Below, piece by piece: positions 1 through 8,293 of a stretch of DNA of 64,000 bases; the first letter of the stretch is position 1; the number at the start of each line of letters is the position of its first letter. Source of the stretch: Amycolatopsis endophytica (GTDB lineage Bacteria > Actinomycetota > Actinomycetes > Mycobacteriales > Pseudonocardiaceae); NCBI RefSeq assembly GCF_013410405.1, contig NZ_JACCFK010000002.1:310001-374000 (forward strand), in the 5' to 3' direction. Position numbers and translations under genes: made by a program. The notes below the pieces were generated by a model. The model did no database searches. It saw only the letters and a list, made by a program, of their open reading frames with translations, and was not told where the DNA came from.

Positions 1-19
1 GGTGGCGCTGCGGCCGCGG

Positions 20-844
20 TCACAGGATCCGGCGTAGCGGGACCGGGCCGCGCTTGCGCTTGCGCCATTCGCGCGGGTAGCCGAGCGAGACCTCCTCGAA
101 CCGGACGCCGTCGGCCCAGGTGGTGCGCGGGATGTGCAGGTGCCCGAACACGGCGACCTCGGCGCGGTAGCGCAGGTGCCAGTCCTCGGTGCGGGTCGTG
201 CCGCACCACAGCGCGAACTCGGGCCAGTGCAGCGGGTCGGTGGGGTGGCGGTGCAGCGGCCAGTGCGACATCAGCACGGTGCCGTGGTCGGCGGGGATGG
301 CGTCCAGGCGCTGCTCGGTGGTCTTGAGGCGGTGGGCGCACCAGTCCTGGCGGCTGGGGAACGGCTCCGGGTGCAGGTAGAACTCGTCGGTGCACACGAC
401 GCCGGCCTCGCGGGCCTGGTCGAGCGCCTCCTCCAGCGACACGTCCTCGGCCTGGGGCGTGCGCCAGCTGTAGTCGTAGAGCAGGAACAGCGGAGCGATC
501 GTGAGCGGGCGGTCCGCGTGTGGCCAGACCAGGTACTCGTCCTCGGGGGTGTGCACGCCGATCTCGCGGCAGCGCTCGACGAGGTGCCGGTAGCGGGCCT
601 CGCCACGCAGCTCGTTCCCGTCGCGCGGGACCGTCCACAGCTCGTGGTTGCCGGGCACCCACACGACTTCGGCGAAGCGTTCCTTGAGCGTGGTCAGCGT
701 GGCGATCACCGCGTCGGTCCTCTCGGCGACGTCGCCCGCCACGAGCAGCCAGTCCTCCGGCGAGCCGGGCCGGATCTCGTCGATCAGCGGCGCGTTGCCG
801 GTGTGCGTGACGTGGAGGTCGCTGGTGGCGTGGAGGTGCGGCAC
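20..844 (-). CDS. calcineurin-like metallophosphoesterase
   Basis: A 274-residue cytosolic protein with the full metal-ligand set of the calcineurin-like phosphoesterase fold: D9-L-H11 in the first strand, GD at 37-38, GNHE at 65-68, a SHWP histidine near residue 193 and GHLH near 232. There is no signal peptide or membrane segment, so it should hydrolyse a phosphomono- or diester inside the cell. The substrate cannot be told from the sequence. The ATG start is the first one possible and the gene stands alone on this strand at the window edge. The family call is firm; the role is open. Confidence 0.85.
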   Translation of the reverse strand: MPHLHATSDLHVTHTGNAPLIDEIRPGSPEDWLLVAGDVAERTDAVIATLTTLKERFAEVVWVPGNHELWTVPRDGNELRGEARYRHLVERCREIGVHTPEDEYLVWPHADRPLTIAPLFLLYDYSWRTPQAEDVSLEEALDQAREAGVVCTDEFYLHPEPFPSRQDWCAHRLKTTEQRLDAIPADHGTVLMSHWPLHRHPTDPLHWPEFALWCGTTRTEDWHLRYRAEVAVFGHLHIPRTTWADGVRFEEVSLGYPREWRKRKRGPVPLRRIL

Positions 845-905
845 GGGTCTACCGTGCCACGCTGACCCACTCTGGCCCGCACCGGGCTCGCGGTGTACAC
901 CGAGC

Positions 906-1424
906 CGTCCACAACGGTTCGCGAACAGCGATCAACGCGGGGCAACACCGGACGCGGCCGGCGCGATAGATCAGCCGGCCCCCAAGGCTCCGGCGACGAA
1001 CGAGCGCGGGTACATTCCGAAAGTACTCGGCCAGGAGGCGGGGCTCGTCGGGGCGACGCCCGCGGGGGACAGCACGTTCACGATCGACAGGGTCAACCGT
1101 GATCCCCAGTGCTCCCGGTACGGGTGGAAGCCCCAGTCGGGACACACGCTGCTGCTCGACATCCGTGTCGCGACCGGCAATGACTCCGAAGTCGCGCCGA
1201 TGCTCGCCAGCCTGCTGAACCCGTACTCGTTCACTGAGATCGGCGACGACGGAGTCACGCGGCAGTCGCACACAGGGAATTGCACGGACTACAAGAAGGC
1301 CCTGGCCACGAGGTTCGGGGTGAATCAAAAGTACGTTGGCACCATCGAGATCGTCGTCGACCGGGCCAACGGTTCGCTGGTGCTGGTAAACCCGAGCGGG
1401 GGCGGCTGGGAGTGGCGCTACTGA
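906..1424 (+). pseudogene. 5'-truncated DUF4352-like secreted protein remnant
   Basis: The frame ending at TGA 1422-1424 encodes about 170 residues that resemble the C-terminal beta-sandwich of actinobacterial DUF4352-type lipoproteins: a Cys pair (DPQCSRYGW and HTGNCTDY), then FGVNQKYVGTIEI and a terminal GGWEW. Between the phosphoesterase gene at 844 and this domain the frame has no ATG, GTG, TTG or CTG start, no lipobox and no signal peptide. The frame stays open further upstream only as antisense of the phosphoesterase. I read it as a gene that has lost its 5' end. The family assignment is by resemblance only. Confidence 0.5.
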
Positions 1425-1470
1425 GTGTCCCGGCCTGATCAGCGACGAGTCGGCGCCCGGCGACGGAATG

Positions 1471-1490
1471 CCCTGGTCACAGGACCAGGG
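1471..1490 (+). terminator. 8-bp stem hairpin after the DUF4352 remnant
   Basis: CCCTGGTC (1471-1478) and GACCAGGG (1483-1490) pair perfectly around a 4-base loop, 47 bases after the remnant's stop codon. No U-tract follows, as is usual for actinobacterial terminators. Apart from this hairpin and the mshC terminator, the gap 1425-1655 holds nothing I can recognise. Confidence 0.4.
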
Positions 1491-1605
1491 ATTACATACG
1501 CGTCCCCCGCCGGAACCGGACAGTCCTGCCGCGTCCGATGCTCGTGCCAAGGGCGCGTTTCGCGGGAACGCGTGGGTGCAGTCGCGGCAAGGTCCGTCAA
1601 CGACA

Positions 1606-1638
1606 ACGGCGCGGCTCTGGACTCCAGAGCCGCGCCGT
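1606..1638 (-). terminator. 16-bp perfect inverted repeat after mshC
   Basis: Arms 1606-1621 and 1623-1638 are exact reverse complements around a single base, giving a very stable GC-rich stem. It begins 18 bases after the mshC stop on the minus strand, where a factor-independent terminator is expected. Its distal arm overlaps the dispersed palindromic repeat at 1631-1653. Confidence 0.65.
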
Positions 1639-1653
1639 ATAGGTCGTTATACG
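1631..1653. repeat. dispersed palindromic element, copy 1
   Basis: A 23-base element with inner dyad CGTATA (1636-1641) and TATACG (1648-1653) around six bases. A second copy at 40168-40190 matches at 22 of 23 positions. Both copies lie just after the stop codon of a minus-strand gene: 3 bases after mshC here, 16 bases after the phospholipase C gene there. A mobile or gene-end-associated intergenic repeat is the likeliest reading. Confidence 0.7.
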
Positions 1654-1655
1654 CT

Positions 1656-2894
1656 CTACAGTTCCACGCCGAGCAGCGCGTCGACGGCGACACGCACGAG
1701 ACCGGGAGCGCCGGAATCCCGGCCGCCCTGCCGCAACGCCTCGTCGGCCCACGCGTCGACCGCCCGCATCGCGTTGACGGTGTCGAGATCGTCGGCGAGG
1801 TGCTCGCGCAGCCGGGCGATCGTGTCGTCGGCCTCCGGGCCGGACGGCAGCGCCACCGCTTCCCGCCACCGGGCCAGCCGCGCCCGGGCGGTGGTGAGCA
1901 GGTCCTGAGTCCACGAGCGGTCGCTACGGTAGTGGCCGTCGAACAGGGCGAGCCGGATCGCGTTCGAGTCGACCCCGTCGGCGCGCAGCCGCGACACGAA
2001 CACCAGGTTCCCCCGCGACTTCGACATCTTCTCGCCGTCCAGGCCGATCATCCCGGCGTGCACGTAGTGCCGGGCGAACGGGTGATCAGCGGAGAGCGCC
2101 TCGGCGTGCGCGGCGCTGTACTCGTGGTGCGGGAAGATCAGGTCGGACCCGCCGCCCTGCACGTCGAAGCCCATGCCGAGCCGGTTGACGGCGATCGCGC
2201 TGCACTCGATGTGCCAGCCCGGACGGCCCGTGCCCAGCTCCGACTCCCACGACGGCTCACCCGGCCGCGCGCACCGCCACAGCAGCGCGTCCAGCGGGTC
2301 CCGCTTGCCCGGCCGGTCCGGGTCTCCCCCGCGCTCGGCGAAGAACTTCGCCATCGTCTCCGCGTCGTAGTTCGACTCGTACCCGAACCGGCCGGTCGCG
2401 TTCCGGTCGAAGTAGACGTCCGGATACTCCGGGTCGTCCGCCCGGTAGGCCGCCCCGGACGCCAGCAGCTTCGCGATGACCTCGACGATCTCCGGCACAC
2501 TCTCCACGGCGCCGACGAACTGCTTCGGCGGCAGCACCCGCAGCGCCTCCATGTCCTCGCGGAACAGGGCGGTCTCCCGCAGGCCGAGCACGACCCAGTC
2601 GTCCTGGTCCCGCTGCGCGCGCTCCAGCAGCGGATCGTCCACGTCGGTCACGTTCTGCACGTAGTGCACCGTGTGACCACTGTCCCGCCACACCCGGTTG
2701 ACCAGGTCGAACGCGAGGTAGGTCGCCGCGTGCCCGAGGTGCGTGGCGTCGTAGGGCGTGATGCCGCAGACATACATGCGCGCCGTCTTGCCCGGCGCGG
2801 TCGGCCGCACCTGCCCGGTGGAGGTGTCGAACAACCGCAAAGCACGGGGCGTGCCCGGCACGTACGGCAGCGGCACCGAGGACCAAGTCTTCAT
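1656..2894 (-). CDS. mshC: L-cysteine:glucosaminyl-inositol ligase MshC
   Basis: A 412-residue homologue of cysteinyl-tRNA synthetase that in actinobacteria joins cysteine to glucosaminyl-inositol with ATP, the penultimate step of mycothiol synthesis. Visible marks are the zinc-ligand Cys43 ([10 protein letters not shown]), the HIGH-type signature TxLGH at 51-55, a second zinc region GWHIECSA at 226-233, FPHHEYS with two histidines near 255-258, and KMSKS at 289-293. It is shorter than CysS because the tRNA-binding C-terminal domain is missing, which separates MshC from the synthetase. It is transcribed alone and is followed by a strong hairpin. No other mycothiol gene is in the window. Confidence 0.93.
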   Translation of the reverse strand: MKTWSSVPLPYVPGTPRALRLFDTSTGQVRPTAPGKTARMYVCGITPYDATHLGHAATYLAFDLVNRVWRDSGHTVHYVQNVTDVDDPLLERAQRDQDDWVVLGLRETALFREDMEALRVLPPKQFVGAVESVPEIVEVIAKLLASGAAYRADDPEYPDVYFDRNATGRFGYESNYDAETMAKFFAERGGDPDRPGKRDPLDALLWRCARPGEPSWESELGTGRPGWHIECSAIAVNRLGMGFDVQGGGSDLIFPHHEYSAAHAEALSADHPFARHYVHAGMIGLDGEKMSKSRGNLVFVSRLRADGVDSNAIRLALFDGHYRSDRSWTQDLLTTARARLARWREAVALPSGPEADDTIARLREHLADDLDTVNAMRAVDAWADEALRQGGRDSGAPGLVRVAVDALLGVEL

Positions 2895-2951
2895 ACCCCA
2901 ACCCTAGAGACCGCCCACGTGAACCGTCCCGCCCGGTGGGAACGGTTCACC

Positions 2952-3671
2952 TCACGAAGCAGTCAAAGCCCGCAGGTCGTCGAGCGTGCCGAAGAACGTG
3001 TCCTGGTTGCCGGGCAGCGGGCCGGTGATCGCGGACTGCCAGAACTTCGCCGTCCAGCCGCCGGGCACCTCCCCCATCGCCGTGTTGTAGCGGGCCATCC
3101 AGAGCACGTGGTCGGCGGCGAAGGCGGTGCTGTTCTGAGTGCAGGTCCGCCACCACAGGTTCGTCGTGTAGATGATCGGGGTGTGCCCGGTGCGCCGTGT
3201 GAGCTCGGCGCTGAAATCGGCGATCCAGGCGACCAGGTCGGCCGGGGGCATGGCGTAGCAGGGTGGCACGTTCGGCGTGTCCTCCAGGTCCAGCGCGGGC
3301 GGCAGCGTCATACCGTCGGCGAACCACTTGCCGTCGTGCGTGTGCAGGTAGGCGGCCTGCTCGGCACCGGTGGACTTGTCCGGGCGCGCGTAGTGGTAGG
3401 CCGAGCGGTACAGGCCGGCGGCCTTGGCGCCGCGGAACTGGGCGAGGTAGTTCGGGTTGACGTATCCGACGCCGGCGGTGTCCTTCACGAACACGAACCC
3501 CGCGCCCGCCGCCCTGGCCGCCCCGAAGTCGGGCACCCCCTGCGAGGCGCTGATGTCGAACCCGGCGACCTGCGCCGCGGACTGGGCGGACGCCGCCGCC
3601 GGAGCGAGCCCGGCCGCGGCGGCGAGCGCGGTCAGGAGCGTCGCCATCCGGAAGATCAGTTTCCTTGCCAC
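2952..3671 (-). CDS. secreted GH25-type lysozyme/muramidase
   Basis: A 239-residue protein from the GTG at 3671, which gives a clean Sec signal peptide: positive VARKLIFR, a hydrophobic Ala/Leu run, then AASA before the mature QSAAQ. The mature domain looks like glycoside hydrolase family 25: AGFDISASQG at its start, FVFVKDTAG, YRSAYHYA, the acidic PALDLED strand, IIYTTNLWW and a C-terminal FWQSAITG. GH25 enzymes cut the MurNAc-GlcNAc bond of peptidoglycan, so a wall-remodelling or lytic role outside the cell is likely. Longer starts up to 3947 read into arginine-rich antisense of the TetR gene and were rejected. Confidence 0.8.
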   Translation of the reverse strand: MARKLIFRMATLLTALAAAAGLAPAAASAQSAAQVAGFDISASQGVPDFGAARAAGAGFVFVKDTAGVGYVNPNYLAQFRGAKAAGLYRSAYHYARPDKSTGAEQAAYLHTHDGKWFADGMTLPPALDLEDTPNVPPCYAMPPADLVAWIADFSAELTRRTGHTPIIYTTNLWWRTCTQNSTAFAADHVLWMARYNTAMGEVPGGWTAKFWQSAITGPLPGNQDTFFGTLDDLRALTAS

Positions 3672-3733
3672 GCCCGGACCGTAGATCCACTTCTCGTCAC
3701 CCGCCCGGTGGGTGACCGGATCGGGTGACGCGG

Positions 3734-4321
3734 TCAGGGGCGCGGGAACGAGGCCGCCCACATCGCTTCCAGCCCGGCCGTCAGCTGGTCCGAGGTGGGT
3801 GCGCCGTCGGGATCGAGCAGCCACTGCACGGCCAGCCCGTCGCAGACCGAGATCACGAAGCCGGCCACGGCCTGGCAGCGCGGGTCGCCGGGCTCGGTGC
3901 CGTCGTCCAGCGACCGCGCGACCAGTTCGGCCACCTTTTCCCGGCACCGGCGGTAGTGCGCGGCGAACTGCTCACGCAGCGACTCGGTCCGCTCGGCCTG
4001 CGCCAGCGCCTCCACGTAGGACAGCAGCAGGGCCCGGCTGGCCGGCAGGCTGTCCAGCATCGCGGCCCAGGCACGGCGGCCGCGTTCGATGGGCGTCACC
4101 GCGGGCTCGGACATCGCGATCGCCGCGAGCTTGTCGGTCCACTCCTCGAACACCTCGCCGATCGCCGCGTTGAGCAGCCCGGCCTTGGACCCGAAGTGGT
4201 ACCCGATCGAGTGCAGGTTGGTGTCCGATGCGGCGACCAGGTCGCGCGCGGTGATGTGCGCGTACCCCTTCTCCTCCAGCAGCCGCCGCGCCGCCGCCAG
4301 CAGCGATTCCCGATGACCCAC
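3734..4321 (-). CDS. TetR-family transcriptional regulator
   Basis: A 195-residue regulator with an N-terminal TetR helix-turn-helix: ITARDLVAASDTNLHSIGYH followed by FGSKAGLL. The C-terminal part (residues 60-195) is a helical ligand-binding domain with no recognisable ligand motif. It is transcribed divergently from the cytochrome P450 gene across a 74-base gap that holds a promoter and a dyad overlapping the -10. The arrangement suggests local repression of the P450 and of itself, relieved by the P450 substrate or a related small molecule. The family is certain; the target and ligand are inferred. Confidence 0.88.
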   Translation of the reverse strand: MGHRESLLAAARRLLEEKGYAHITARDLVAASDTNLHSIGYHFGSKAGLLNAAIGEVFEEWTDKLAAIAMSEPAVTPIERGRRAWAAMLDSLPASRALLLSYVEALAQAERTESLREQFAAHYRRCREKVAELVARSLDDGTEPGDPRCQAVAGFVISVCDGLAVQWLLDPDGAPTSDQLTAGLEAMWAASFPRP

Positions 4322-4336
4322 GCCCCGAACCCTAGC

Positions 4337-4365
4337 TGGACACCGGTCTTACACGCCCGTATAAA
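4337..4365 (+). promoter_or_regulatory. P450 promoter with overlapping dyad
   Basis: TGGACA (4337-4342) and TATAAA (4360-4365) are separated by exactly 17 bases, a near-consensus sigma-70 type promoter, unusually AT-rich for this DNA. TTACAC (4349-4354) and GTATAA (4359-4364) form an imperfect dyad over the -10, well placed as the operator of the divergent TetR regulator. The P450 start is 31 bases downstream. Confidence 0.65.
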
Positions 4366-4395
4366 AGAGGTGCCGGTCACGTCGAGGAGGTCGCG

Positions 4396-5718
4396 ATGAG
4401 CATCGATGCCCCGCCGCAGCAGTCCACGGCACCGCTCCCCCCGGGCCCGAAGCTGCCCGCGGGCGTGCAGACGGTGCTGTTCGGCAACTTCCGGCACGTC
4501 CTGATGCCCCTGCTGCGCCGCCACTACGGCGACGTGATCCGGCTGGACCTCTACCCCGAACGACACGTGGTGCAGCTGGCGAACCTCGACCACATCCGGG
4601 AGGTTTTCAGCGGTCCCGCCGACGTCTTCCACGCCGGTGAGGGCAACATCATCCTCAAGCCGCTGATGGGCCCGCATTCGGTGCTGCTCACCGACGAGGA
4701 CGTGCACCTGCGGGCCCGCAAGCTGCTGATGCCCGCGTTCCACGGCGCCGCGCTGCGCGGCTACCGTGACATGATCACCGAACTGGCCGAGGCCGAGGTG
4801 GCGAGCTGGCCGCCGGGCCGGGTGTTCTCCTCGCACCAGCGCATGCAGGCACTCACGCTGGAGATCATCCTGCGCGTGGTGTTCGGCGTGGCCGAGGGCG
4901 CGCGCCTGGACGAGCTGCGCGCACTGCTGACCCGCATCGTCGACATCGGTGTGCTCGAACTGTTCGGCTGGCACAACGCGAAGCTGCGCAAGGTCGGCCC
5001 GTGGCGGCGCTACAGCGTGGCCCAGGACCGGGTCGACGAGCTGCTCTACGCCGAGATCGCCGACCGGCGCGGGGCCGACGACCTCCAGGGCCGCGGCGAT
5101 GTCCTGTCCCGGTTGCTGACGGTTCCGCCCGAGGACGACCGCCTCTCCGACGCGGAGCTGCGCGACCAGCTGGTCACGCTGCTGCTGGCCGGTCACGAGA
5201 CCACGGCGACCGCACTGGCCTGGTCGTTCCACGAACTGGCGCGTGACCCGGTCCGGCAGCGGCGCGCGATCGAGGCCGCCGACGCCGGGGACGAGAAGTA
5301 CCTGGAGGCGGTGGCCAAGGAGTCGATGCGGCAGCACCCGGTCATCTCGGAGGTCGCGCGGCGGCTGACGAAGGACATCGAGATCGGCGGCTACCGCATC
5401 CCGAAGGGGCACACCGTGATGCCCTCGATCGCCCTCGTGCAGGGCGACGAGCGGCACCACGAGGATCCGGCCGCGTTCCGCCCCGAACGGTTCCTCGACG
5501 GCGGCCCGGCCGGCGGCACCTGGTTCCCGTTCGGCGGCGGTGTGCGGCGCTGCCTGGGCGCCGGGTTCTCCCTGCTGGAGGCCACGATCGTGCTCAAAGC
5601 CGTGCTGAGCCGGTTCGCACTGAGGCCGGACCGCGAGCGCGGCGAGTACGCCAAGCCGCGGCACATCACCATGGTCCCGGGCCGGGGCGCCCGGATCGCG
5701 GTCACGCCCCGGCGGTGA
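4396..5718 (+). CDS. cytochrome P450
   Basis: A 440-residue soluble P450 with all signatures: I-helix oxygen-binding AGHETT near residue 265, the K-helix KESMR (ExxR) near 309, the PERF-type FRPERF segment near 366, and the haem loop FPFGGGVRRCLG with Cys386 as thiolate ligand. It should hydroxylate a small organic substrate with electrons from a ferredoxin; no ferredoxin gene is adjacent. GAGGAGG sits just before the ATG. Its 3' end overlaps a convergent membrane-protein gene by 17 bases. Substrate unknown. Confidence 0.92.
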   Translation: MSIDAPPQQSTAPLPPGPKLPAGVQTVLFGNFRHVLMPLLRRHYGDVIRLDLYPERHVVQLANLDHIREVFSGPADVFHAGEGNIILKPLMGPHSVLLTDEDVHLRARKLLMPAFHGAALRGYRDMITELAEAEVASWPPGRVFSSHQRMQALTLEIILRVVFGVAEGARLDELRALLTRIVDIGVLELFGWHNAKLRKVGPWRRYSVAQDRVDELLYAEIADRRGADDLQGRGDVLSRLLTVPPEDDRLSDAELRDQLVTLLLAGHETTATALAWSFHELARDPVRQRRAIEAADAGDEKYLEAVAKESMRQHPVISEVARRLTKDIEIGGYRIPKGHTVMPSIALVQGDERHHEDPAAFRPERFLDGGPAGGTWFPFGGGVRRCLGAGFSLLEATIVLKAVLSRFALRPDRERGEYAKPRHITMVPGRGARIAVTPRR

Positions 5719-5899
5719 GCGCGAGCACGGCCAGCACGACCTCGGCCCGGTTGAGGGCGCGGAAGACGATCCGGCCGATGCCCGGGCCGGTCGGCACGGT
5801 CACGCCGGGCGCGCGGAACTTCAACGGTGCCTCCAGGAACGAGATCCCGAGCACCATGCCCAGCCACAGGCAGGTGAGCCCGGCGGCGAGTTCGGTCAC
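5702..5899 (-). CDS. short membrane protein, probably C-terminally truncated
   Basis: A GTG start at 5899 has a good GGAGGTG ribosome site 7 bases upstream and gives 65 residues: one transmembrane helix at about 5-22, then FLEAPLKFRAPGVTVPTGPG and a second hydrophobic stretch that runs to the stop. The LEAPLKFRAPGV segment recalls a family of small actinobacterial membrane proteins that, as I remember them, are about twice as long with more helices. Here the frame stops inside the second helix, just inside the convergent P450 gene, so the 3' half may be missing. Confidence 0.55.
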   Translation of the reverse strand: MTELAAGLTCLWLGMVLGISFLEAPLKFRAPGVTVPTGPGIGRIVFRALNRAEVVLAVLALTAGA

Positions 5900-5969
5900 G
5901 CGCCACCTCCGCAGCCGCTCCGTATGCTGACGAGGCGAACCTGACCGAGGCAGACGAAGAGGGCTACGA

Positions 5970-6323
5970 GTGGGCACACCCGGCGAAACCGTTCCGGCCG
6001 ACCTCCGCGAGCTGGCCGCCGCGGGCGGCTCGGGCATCCTGTGGCGGCTGCGGGAAGACGGCCGCCAGCTCGACGCGAACCTCGTGCAGTTGCGTCCCGG
6101 CGAGACGATCGGCACGCACGCCGAGCCCGACCTCGACGTGCTGCTGGTGGTCGTGACCGGCGCCGGCACCCTCACCACCGGGGACGGCGCCGTCGAGGCG
6201 GGCCCGGGCACGCTCGTGTGGCTCGCGCACGGGCGGGCCCGCTCGGTGGAGGCCGGCCCGGACGGCCTGACCTACCTCACGGTGCACCGCCGCAGGCCGG
6301 GCATGACCATCGGCCGCCGCTGA
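5970..6323 (+). CDS. single-domain cupin protein
   Basis: A 117-residue protein from a GTG start preceded by GAAGAGGG. Residues 30-105 form one cupin barrel: LRPGETIGTHAEPDLDVLLVVVTG is motif 1, with a reduced metal-ligand set, and GPGTLVWLAHGRARSVEAG is motif 2. It is divergent from the short membrane protein and convergent with the VWA gene. Such proteins bind a small ligand or act as simple metal-dependent enzymes; nothing here chooses between these. Confidence 0.7.
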   Translation: MGTPGETVPADLRELAAAGGSGILWRLREDGRQLDANLVQLRPGETIGTHAEPDLDVLLVVVTGAGTLTTGDGAVEAGPGTLVWLAHGRARSVEAGPDGLTYLTVHRRRPGMTIGRR

Positions 6324-6337
6324 CCCCTCGCCCAGGG

Positions 6338-8293
6338 TTAACGGCGGCGGGTGCGGAGGTAGTCGCTGATCACGGCGGCGCCGAGGCCGTCCACCTCCGG
6401 TGCCACGACCCGCCCGCCGGAGCGGCGGGCGATCAGGTCCACGAACTCGGCCAGCCGCGGGTCGTCACCGAGGCGGAACACCGACACCGACGCGCCCATC
6501 TTCGCCAGCCGGTCCACTTCGGACAGTGTCTTGACCAGCGTGCGGGGCTGGGGCGGGTAGTCGAACTCCGCCGTGCCGTCCGGTTCCAGGTGGGCGGTCG
6601 GCTCGCCGTCGGTGACCATCAGCACCACCGGCTGCGCGTTCGGATGCCGCCGCAGGTGCCGTCCCGCCAGCAGCAGCGCGTGGTGGGCGTTGGTGCCCTG
6701 CTCCCACACGCCCTCCAGCCCCACCAGCTCGGGCAGTTCGACCGAGGTGGCGTACCGGCCGAAGGTGATGAGCTGCAGCGCGTCGTTGCGGAACCGCGTG
6801 CTGATCAGCTGGTGCAGCGCCAGCGCGGTGCGCTTCATCGGCAGCCACCGCCCCTCCGACACCATCGACCACGACGTGTCCACGCACAACGCGACCGCGG
6901 CCCGCGACCGCAGCTCGGTCTCCACGACCTCCACGTCGGACACGTCCAGCCGCACCGCGCCGCCACCCGTGGAAGCCGTGCGCAGCACCGCGTTGCGCAC
7001 CGTGCGGGAAACCTCCCACGGTTCCCGGTCGCCGAACTGCCAGTGCCTGCTCGCCCCGGTCGGCTCGCCCGCCGCGCCCGCCGATTCGGTCTGCCGCTCG
7101 CCGGTCTTGCCGCGCAGCGAGTGCACGATGTCCGACAACGCGGTCTCCCCCAGGCGCCGCAACGCCTTCGGGGTCAGCCGCAGCGTGCCGTCCGGCGCGC
7201 GTTCGAACAGGCCCTGCGACCGCAGCTCACGCTCCAGTTCGGACAGTCGCCGCGCGTCGACACCCGCGTCCGGGCCGATCTGGCGTTCCAGCGCTTCGAG
7301 GTCGATGTCCTCCAGGCGGGCACCCGGGTAGGACTGGGCGAGCTGTTCGGCCAGGGCGTCCAGCTCGGCCAGGTCCTGCATCGCCTGCGCGCCCTCGCCG
7401 AGCCCGAGCGGGTCCTGGCCGCGGAACCGGCCCGAGGAGGTCCAGTCCTCCCCTGGCCGCATCGCCTGCAGCCGTGCGTCCAGGCCCGCCAGCTGCTGCC
7501 CGATGCGCGGGTCGCCGAACGCCTGCTGCGCCAGCCCGGCCAGTTCCGCGCGCTGCTCGGCCGACATCGAGTTCATCATCCGCTGCGCCGCCGCGGCCCG
7601 CGCCGCCAGCGCGTCGATCAGCTCGTCGACGTCACGCGGGTTCTCCGGGAAGAACTCGCCGTGGCGGCGCATGAACTCGTCGAACCGTTCGCCGATGTCG
7701 TCCACGCCGCGGGCGTGGGCGTCGAGCAGCGCGTTGAGGTCGGCCAGCATCTGGTGGACGCGCTCGACGTCCTCCGGGCTCGTGCTCTGCAACGCCTCCT
7801 TCATGCCCTCGAAGCGCGCGTCGAGCATCTCGCGGCCCAGCAGGTCCCGGATCTGCTCGTACTTGTCCCGTCCCTCCTCGGACCGCCACGGGTACTCGGA
7901 CAGCTCGCGCACCGCGGCGGCCGTGCCCGCCGGCAGGGCGTCGAGCTGCGCCTCGGCGAAGCGGGCGTCGTCGGAGGGGTCCGGGAACAGCGCGCGCTTC
8001 TCGGCCTCCAGCGCCTGGTCGAGCAGGCGCCGCACCTCCTGCAGGGTGCCGTCGAGGCGGTGCCGCCGCTGGATCTCGGCGCGGCGCTGCCACACCCGGC
8101 GCGTCAGGTCGTCCAGCCCACGCGTGGTTCGGGTACCGCGGCGCAGCAGCTCCTCCATCGCCGACCGCGGAGACCCGCCGTCCATGACGTCACGGCCGAT
8201 CTCGTCGAGCGCCTCACGCAGGTCGATCGGCGGCGCGAGCGGGTCCGGTCCCTCATGCCACGGGCCGTAGGACCAGCCGTCGGAGGTGGTCAT
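6338..8293 (-). CDS. VWA-domain protein, partner of ChlI-like ATPase
   Basis: A 651-residue soluble protein with a long helical N-terminal region (about 1-400, many Arg/Glu and Leu heptads) and a C-terminal von Willebrand A domain. The metal-ion-dependent adhesion site is visible as DTSWSM in VALCVDTSWSM, with VTDGEPT as a later strand. The start ATG overlaps the stop of the upstream AAA+ gene by ATGA, so the two are translationally coupled. The pair resembles magnesium-chelatase I/D-like modules, in which the ATPase ring remodels a target presented by the VWA protein. There is no H subunit nearby, so true chelatase activity is unlikely. Target unknown. Confidence 0.8.
   Translation of the reverse strand: MTTSDGWSYGPWHEGPDPLAPPIDLREALDEIGRDVMDGGSPRSAMEELLRRGTRTTRGLDDLTRRVWQRRAEIQRRHRLDGTLQEVRRLLDQALEAEKRALFPDPSDDARFAEAQLDALPAGTAAAVRELSEYPWRSEEGRDKYEQIRDLLGREMLDARFEGMKEALQSTSPEDVERVHQMLADLNALLDAHARGVDDIGERFDEFMRRHGEFFPENPRDVDELIDALAARAAAAQRMMNSMSAEQRAELAGLAQQAFGDPRIGQQLAGLDARLQAMRPGEDWTSSGRFRGQDPLGLGEGAQAMQDLAELDALAEQLAQSYPGARLEDIDLEALERQIGPDAGVDARRLSELERELRSQGLFERAPDGTLRLTPKALRRLGETALSDIVHSLRGKTGERQTESAGAAGEPTGASRHWQFGDREPWEVSRTVRNAVLRTASTGGGAVRLDVSDVEVVETELRSRAAVALCVDTSWSMVSEGRWLPMKRTALALHQLISTRFRNDALQLITFGRYATSVELPELVGLEGVWEQGTNAHHALLLAGRHLRRHPNAQPVVLMVTDGEPTAHLEPDGTAEFDYPPQPRTLVKTLSEVDRLAKMGASVSVFRLGDDPRLAEFVDLIARRSGGRVVAPEVDGLGAAVISDYLRTRRR

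Noticed and set aside
648..1424. Full 258-codon version of the DUF4352-like frame
   Set aside because: Its first 70 codons lie antisense to the phosphoesterase and encode no signal peptide.
1425..3728. 767-codon plus-strand frame over mshC and the lysozyme
   Set aside because: Antisense of two well-supported minus-strand genes; low-complexity Arg/Val composition.
3672..3947. N-terminal extension of the GH25 lysozyme
   Set aside because: Arg-rich antisense of the TetR gene; the GTG at 3671 gives a proper signal peptide.
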